Part shown: positions 59,725 to 64,000 of the stretch, one piece after another | Layout of the letters: each line of letters starts with the position of its first letter | Numbering within the stretch: the stretch's first letter is position 1 | Source: Poronia punctata | Taxonomy: Eukaryota > Ascomycota > Sordariomycetes > Xylariales > Xylariaceae | DNA: 64,000 bases | Assembly (NCBI GenBank): GCA_022579005.1 | Contig: MU401468.1 | Coordinates: 88,925-152,924 of the forward strand | Direction of reading: 5' to 3' | The notes under the pieces: model-generated | Seen by the model: only the letters and a program-made list of their open reading frames with translations | The model's database searches: none | What the model was told of the DNA's origin: nothing | Made by a program: the position numbers and the translations under genes

Positions 59725-60558
59725 ATGGCCCCCACAGACACGACGCTACACCACCCGCGGATCCTCTGCCTGCACGGGGGCGGGACAAACGCGCGCATCT
59801 TCCGTGCCCAGTGCCGCACCCTGTCACGAGCGCTAGAGCCACACTTCCGCCTAGCATACGCCGAGGCACCGTATCCGTCCAAGGCGGGGCCGGACGTGCT
59901 GGCCGTGTACGCTTCCGAGGGCCCCTTCAAGCGCTGGCTGCCCTGGCTCCCGGAGCACGTGGCGCAGGTGAGGGCCGACGAGGAGCTGAAAGCCGACCAG
60001 GCGGCGGCGCGACACATCGACGCCTCTCTCCGCCGGGCCATGGAAGCCGATGACGCCGCCGGCGCGGACGGTCCCTGGGTCGCCGTCCTCGGCTTCAGCC
60101 AGGGCGCCAAGCTCGCTGCTAGCATGCTCCATCGCCAGCAGAGCCGGGCGCAGAGACGCGCGACGGGGCAGCTGAGGGATGGCGAGGACAAGTTTGACGT
60201 CCTTTACGACGGATGGAAATTCGCTGTCGTCCTGGCTGGTCGTGCTCCCATTGTTAATCTGGAGCCGGAGATCCCCAAATCCCCCATGTTGGCCCGTCCT
60301 ACCCAGCTCGAGATCCATATCCCGGACGAAGGGCCAGAGGATGGTACACATATCTTGCGCCTGCCGTCTATTCACTTACATGGTCTTGCGGACCCGGGGT
60401 TGAATCTGCATCGGCAGTTGTATGAGAAATATATGGATCCCAAGTGCACCACGGTACTGGAATGGGACGGAAACCATCGCGTCGTGCTCAAGACTACGGA
60501 TGTTCAGCCGCTCGTGGACGCTATTTTTCAGATGGCCATGGATACGAAGTCCATATAG
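59725..60558 (+). CDS. FSH1-family serine hydrolase
   Basis: Single exon, 277 residues, from ATG 59725. The fold markers are clear: PRILCLHGGGTNARIFRAQ at 11-29 (oxyanion-loop region), the nucleophile elbow GFSQG with Ser125, and the acid in HGLADPGL (Asp223). His251 is in DGNHRV. This is the FSH1 (DHFR-associated serine hydrolase) family, alpha/beta hydrolases that act as thioesterases or esterases. Relatives such as LovG release polyketides, but no polyketide synthase lies in this window, so that role is not supported here. The gene is GC-rich with C/G-ended codons in its first half. The protein has no signal peptide, so it is probably cytosolic. Confidence 0.9.
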   Translation: MAPTDTTLHHPRILCLHGGGTNARIFRAQCRTLSRALEPHFRLAYAEAPYPSKAGPDVLAVYASEGPFKRWLPWLPEHVAQVRADEELKADQAAARHIDASLRRAMEADDAAGADGPWVAVLGFSQGAKLAASMLHRQQSRAQRRATGQLRDGEDKFDVLYDGWKFAVVLAGRAPIVNLEPEIPKSPMLARPTQLEIHIPDEGPEDGTHILRLPSIHLHGLADPGLNLHRQLYEKYMDPKCTTVLEWDGNHRVVLKTTDVQPLVDAIFQMAMDTKSI

Positions 60559-61766
60559 GGTTTTTTTTTTTTTTTTTGGGGGAAAACATTGTTGTTTCTT
60601 TGTTTAGTTTTTATACATACAAGCGGGGTGTGGTGGTTTGCCATACAGCGAGCGGGAAAATAGACAGAAGGCTAGACTTGCAACCATATCCTGTCTTTTC
60701 TGTTTTTATCTTGCGTGTTATTAGATAATAGGTATACATACATACAAGCGGCCATGGGATTATAGAAGGATTTTTGAGTCTGTATACATCAATTCGGACA
60801 TGAACCAAGTATAATCGTGGACGTTACTGTTGTGTGCGTACGGGTAGTACATGTGCTAGTTGTGATCTATTCCAACAATTTTACCTACTCGTACGTCATA
60901 ATTATTTATTATGCAGATATTACACTGACCTGAATATCTATCCTCATCACTACGACGTACTGGTAACGTCGTAGTTCATCTATGTATGTTAAATCTATAC
61001 ATCAATCTTTTGGATCATTATGTATATGTGTAGGTTACTGTAGGTAGGACGGGTGTTGTATTCAAACCCAATCATTTGATTATGATGTTCGAGTATCTAG
61101 GTTAGTTACCTAGGTTAGGTAGCTCAAGAAGAACAGATGAATATAATATGGCTGTGTCGTGGACGTGGATGTGATGCAATGCTCCAAGTCATCAAAATGG
61201 GATATCGTGTCTTCATTCATTCAAATCTACCCACAAAAATGACAAGAAACATCCCGGGAAGAGATAGACAGGAGATATAAAAAAAGGGTTTTCTTTAGGT
61301 TCGGAGTCATCCGTGCAAGGTAAAGGTAATCAATCAGTAGACGTAACGTTTCGTAAACACGTGCAAACTCTAATTTGGCCCCTCCCTGTAGCAATTTATA
61401 ATCCGACCCCGAAATGTTATTTCCCTTGTCCAGCTCTCCCGTCGCATTTCATCCTCATTGTATTATTACAGGACAAGGGGAACACACGAGCGTCGCCCAT
61501 ATTTTGATCGCCAACCGTGAGTAACTGTGCCAATATGGGAAAAGGAATGGCTTGTACGAGAGAAATTACTCAGACAAGCATCCGAGTAATTCTTTTGAGC
61601 GCGGAGAGCTAAGGTCAGGGCTGGGGTTGGGACTTGGGATAGGGCGAGGATTAAGACGTGTCATCCTCGCTTTTGCTATCGATTCTGCTCTCGCAATTGC
61701 AATCGCTCTTGGCCCCGTCACCGGTCTAGTGGGCGTTGTTGTCGTCCGCGCATCTGCTTGTCGTTG
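60559..61766. other. Tail-to-tail intergenic region
   Basis: Converging 3' flanks of the FSH1 and coiled-coil genes. A T-run at about 60,560-60,577 follows the FSH1 stop. One TACTCGTA at 60886. No gene seen. Confidence 0.5.
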
Positions 61767-62930
61767 CTACCGACCCCGAAACAGGTTGCTGAACCGAAAG
61801 CCCGACTTTCGCGATCCGTGACCGAAAGACTGCTGTGACTGGACACGACGGCTGGCATTATACGACGGCTCGACATAGCTGCCCTCTTCCCCGTCGAAGT
61901 CGTCATCATAAGGGTTATCACCATAGCGCCGCTGGTGTTCGCTCATCGGGCGCTGTTGCCCTCCGGCCGAGCCTGGCCCCGGCCCTTGTCCCGTAGCCGG
62001 CCGCTGCGGCCCACCTTGTAGGGCCGGCGACATCATCGTAGGGGGCAGACCGCCAGACATGGCGCGTTGGACGTCGTTGTGCTGTCGCTGATACTCGTCG
62101 TGCTTGGCTTTGGCTTCGTCGAACCGCGCCTCGGTCTCGGAGCGCCGTGCCTGTAGAGCGCGCAGCTCGTCGTCTAGCCGCTTGATCTCGTCTTGCTCGC
62201 GCCGCATCAACACCTCGTACTCGCGCACCTTGGCCTCGAGGGGCTTTAGGACACACTCCAGCACGCTCGGGCTCTTAAGCCGCTGGATGGATCCACCAAC
62301 ACCGGCAGGCTCACCGTCATCCATTGCCGACATTCCGGGGAATGTGCCGTGCTGCGAATGTGGGTGCGTAGGCGACGAGCCGCCCGACACCGGCGGCGTG
62401 GGTGAGCTGGCTCGTGGGCGTGGACCGGACGGCATAGGTTTGGGCGGGCCGCCGCGTCGCACATTCTGGCGCGACCCCCTAGCTCCCCTATCGCTCATCA
62501 CATCCTCCGAACGATTACTTGTGTACGAGGGGGCGCGCGAGTGGCCTTGGTAGTTGTTGGCCACAGGCGGCCTGGAGTTTGGCGGTCCGTTGCGCTGCGG
62601 CTGCATGAGGATGGGCGCCTGCGACGAGGGTATCGGTGGAGGCGTCTTGTCGTCAATACTAACACCGAGTCCACCTGGTCCACCTGGAGACCCGGCTGCC
62701 GCTGCCATGCCCACTGTCGGTGGGGCGCGGTTGCTTTGTAGGAAGTTGTAATAGTCTTCTTCCGTGTCGAAGCGCGAAGAGTCTCTGCGGTGCGATTGTG
62801 GGCCGATAGAGGGCGAGTCCTCCAGATTGACTCCCCGTGGTGACTGTTGTCGCTGGTGTGGTGAAGATCGGTGTGATGGCGAATGCTGCTGTCGTTGTGG
62901 TGGGTTCATGGTGGCAGGGTGGAGGTCCAT
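61767..62930 (-). CDS. Proline-rich coiled-coil protein of unknown function
   Basis: Single - strand frame, 387 residues, starting MDLHPATMNPPQ (a second ATG is seven codons on). The first ~215 residues are disordered: His/Gln/Ser/Pro-rich, with SPRG, PPPIPSSQ and GPPKPMPSGPRPRASSP segments. A single long amphipathic helix follows at about 220-290 (VLECVLKPLEAKVREYEVL, then EQDEIKRLDDELRALQARR and KAKHDEYQRQHNDVQRAM), predicted to form a coiled coil. The tail has NPYDDDFDGEEGSYVEPS and ends in a basic-aromatic motif KSGFRFSNLFRGR. That C-terminus is the most distinctive feature and could be a membrane or protein docking site; this is inference. No known domain assigned. Confidence 0.78.
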   Translation of the reverse strand: MDLHPATMNPPQRQQHSPSHRSSPHQRQQSPRGVNLEDSPSIGPQSHRRDSSRFDTEEDYYNFLQSNRAPPTVGMAAAAGSPGGPGGLGVSIDDKTPPPIPSSQAPILMQPQRNGPPNSRPPVANNYQGHSRAPSYTSNRSEDVMSDRGARGSRQNVRRGGPPKPMPSGPRPRASSPTPPVSGGSSPTHPHSQHGTFPGMSAMDDGEPAGVGGSIQRLKSPSVLECVLKPLEAKVREYEVLMRREQDEIKRLDDELRALQARRSETEARFDEAKAKHDEYQRQHNDVQRAMSGGLPPTMMSPALQGGPQRPATGQGPGPGSAGGQQRPMSEHQRRYGDNPYDDDFDGEEGSYVEPSYNASRRVQSQQSFGHGSRKSGFRFSNLFRGR

Positions 62931-64000
62931 ATACTACCTACTCCTCACCTAACCATGCACATTGATTCCGAGAAATGACGAGCTAGACCGGAGGGTCAAC
63001 GAGGATGTGAGACAGGATCGTCGCCGCCGGGACGTCAGCGGACTGGAACCTCGATACAAAGCAGCGGGCGCAGAGAAGACCAAGAATGAAGGAAGCGAGA
63101 CCAGATGGCTGACGGATGACGAATGACGGGTGGCGGCGGCTGTCGAGGATCAGAAGGTTTAGCAGCCCGATAAGACAGGTCAGCAACAAGCTAAGTCAGT
63201 AAAATCAGTTTGACTCTGAGCAGGATTGTGAGATATCGGTCCTGCGCCTCTACGTTTAAACAAGCGCTGTTCTGCAAATCCGCAAAATCCCAGGTGGTTG
63301 GTACAGTACGCACTAAATCACTTGTGAGGCAGGCTAAAAAGTGAGGAAAGTTGTGGTCACTGGCAATGCGCGCGCTCTGGGCCGCCTTAACGCCATCATC
63401 GGGTGCATCGAGTCCCCATCCCCAGCCACCTGTTTTGAAAAAAAGGAATAGTGAAGCAAGAAATTTGGAGGGTGAACCTGCAGGTACCCCTAGCCGCAGC
63501 TAATCGGATTGCCGTTCATCCCCTGCCAGCTACGTGATCATATCCATACGGCTTTTGCAACGCAACTTCCCTATATTTCTGGGGCCTGATCGGGCATCGT
63601 ATTTCTCTCCTGTTGTTTGGGGAGACATGGGGAAAGAACGTTGGGCTTCAAAGTCTCACTATTTCCCCGCACTGTCCGTTTCCTCACAGTGTAGAAAAAC
63701 TAGTTTACGGTACATATACAAATCATGTATATACTCCTGTGCCTAATTTTGCAATGGCAGCTTGTATATGTAGGTACCTTCATAGTGTGAGAATACTCCA
63801 GACTAGAAGCTTGAAGTTTGAAGCTGCGACCAGATCATATCAGGCCTCGCTTGCTTTATTGACGAGGCCTAAACTGCCAGTCGTCTACCTAGGTTTGTGG
63901 ATCCCTTACCTTTCCCAAGGACAGACACAGACAATATTTGCAATTGACTCGGATTTTGAAATTCAGCGCAGCCACAGCAAGAAGAATTGCTTTTCTCATT
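62931..64000. other. Upstream region of the coiled-coil gene and unassigned flank
   Basis: No gene supported; open frames are short. The first few hundred bases are presumably promoter and leader of the - strand gene ending at 62930. Confidence 0.5.

Noticed and set aside
59851..60375. 174-codon - strand frame inside the FSH1 gene
   Set aside because: Antisense shadow of a GC-rich single-exon gene whose + strand shows all catalytic motifs.
26700..60558. Secondary-metabolite gene cluster (P450, MFS carrier, FSH1 hydrolase)
   Set aside because: They are 26 kb or more apart with housekeeping genes between them, and no synthase is present.

Overview
This window looks like chromosomal DNA of a filamentous ascomycete (Pezizomycotina; probably a sordariomycete, though I cannot place the order). 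Genes carry short introns (mostly about 50-140 bp) with GTAAGT-like donors, CTAAC-type branch points and a nearby AG. They belong to fungus-typical families. The two AT-rich blocks show the C-to-T/G-to-A decay of repeat-induced point mutation (RIP). There are no bacterial operons, rRNA genes, tRNA genes or CRISPR arrays that I can see.

Layout. 1-1,755 is gene-free. 1,768-15,019 is one RIP-destroyed block that can be resolved into two nested retroelements. The outer one is a ~7.4-kb LINE on the + strand, flanked by a 12-bp target duplication. The inner one is a 5.83-kb Ty3/gypsy element on the - strand, with 196-bp LTRs and a 5-bp duplication (TTTAG). After a gene-free stretch come an acyltransferase-3 family protein (19.0-20.4 kb), a 69-residue secreted protein (22.9-23.1 kb), a cytochrome P450 (26.7-28.6 kb), a divergent protein kinase (30.7-32.0 kb) and the replication regulator Sld2 (- strand, 32.9-34.5 kb). 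A second RIP relic (34.8-35.65 kb, a LINE RNase H fragment) separates Sld2 from a RING-finger protein (36.0-37.0 kb). Then follow a DUF1996 secreted protein (38.2-39.8 kb), a disordered conserved-looking protein (41.1-42.3 kb), a 5.8-kb gene-free interval, a GPI-type cell-wall protein (48.4-49.1 kb), and a ~2.9-kb microsatellite-rich interval. The last part holds a PNS1 choline-transporter-like protein (- strand, 52.0-54.1 kb), an MFS transporter (- strand, 54.9-56.5 kb) divergent from an F-box protein (56.7-57.9 kb), an FSH1-type serine hydrolase (59.7-60.6 kb) and a coiled-coil protein (- strand, 61.8-62.9 kb).

The genes do not form an evident biosynthetic cluster. They mix housekeeping roles (Sld2, PNS1-like) with secreted or cell-surface proteins and scattered metabolic enzymes (P450, acyltransferase, FSH1 hydrolase, MFS). 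Exon boundaries were worked out by hand from splice signals, reading-frame continuity and family resemblance.

The observations I would follow first are the nested LINE/gypsy with both target duplications preserved, and an 8-mer (TACTCGTA or its complement) found 24 times, every time outside coding sequence. After those come the 69-aa secreted peptide gene and a 10-nt micro-exon in the DUF1996 gene.
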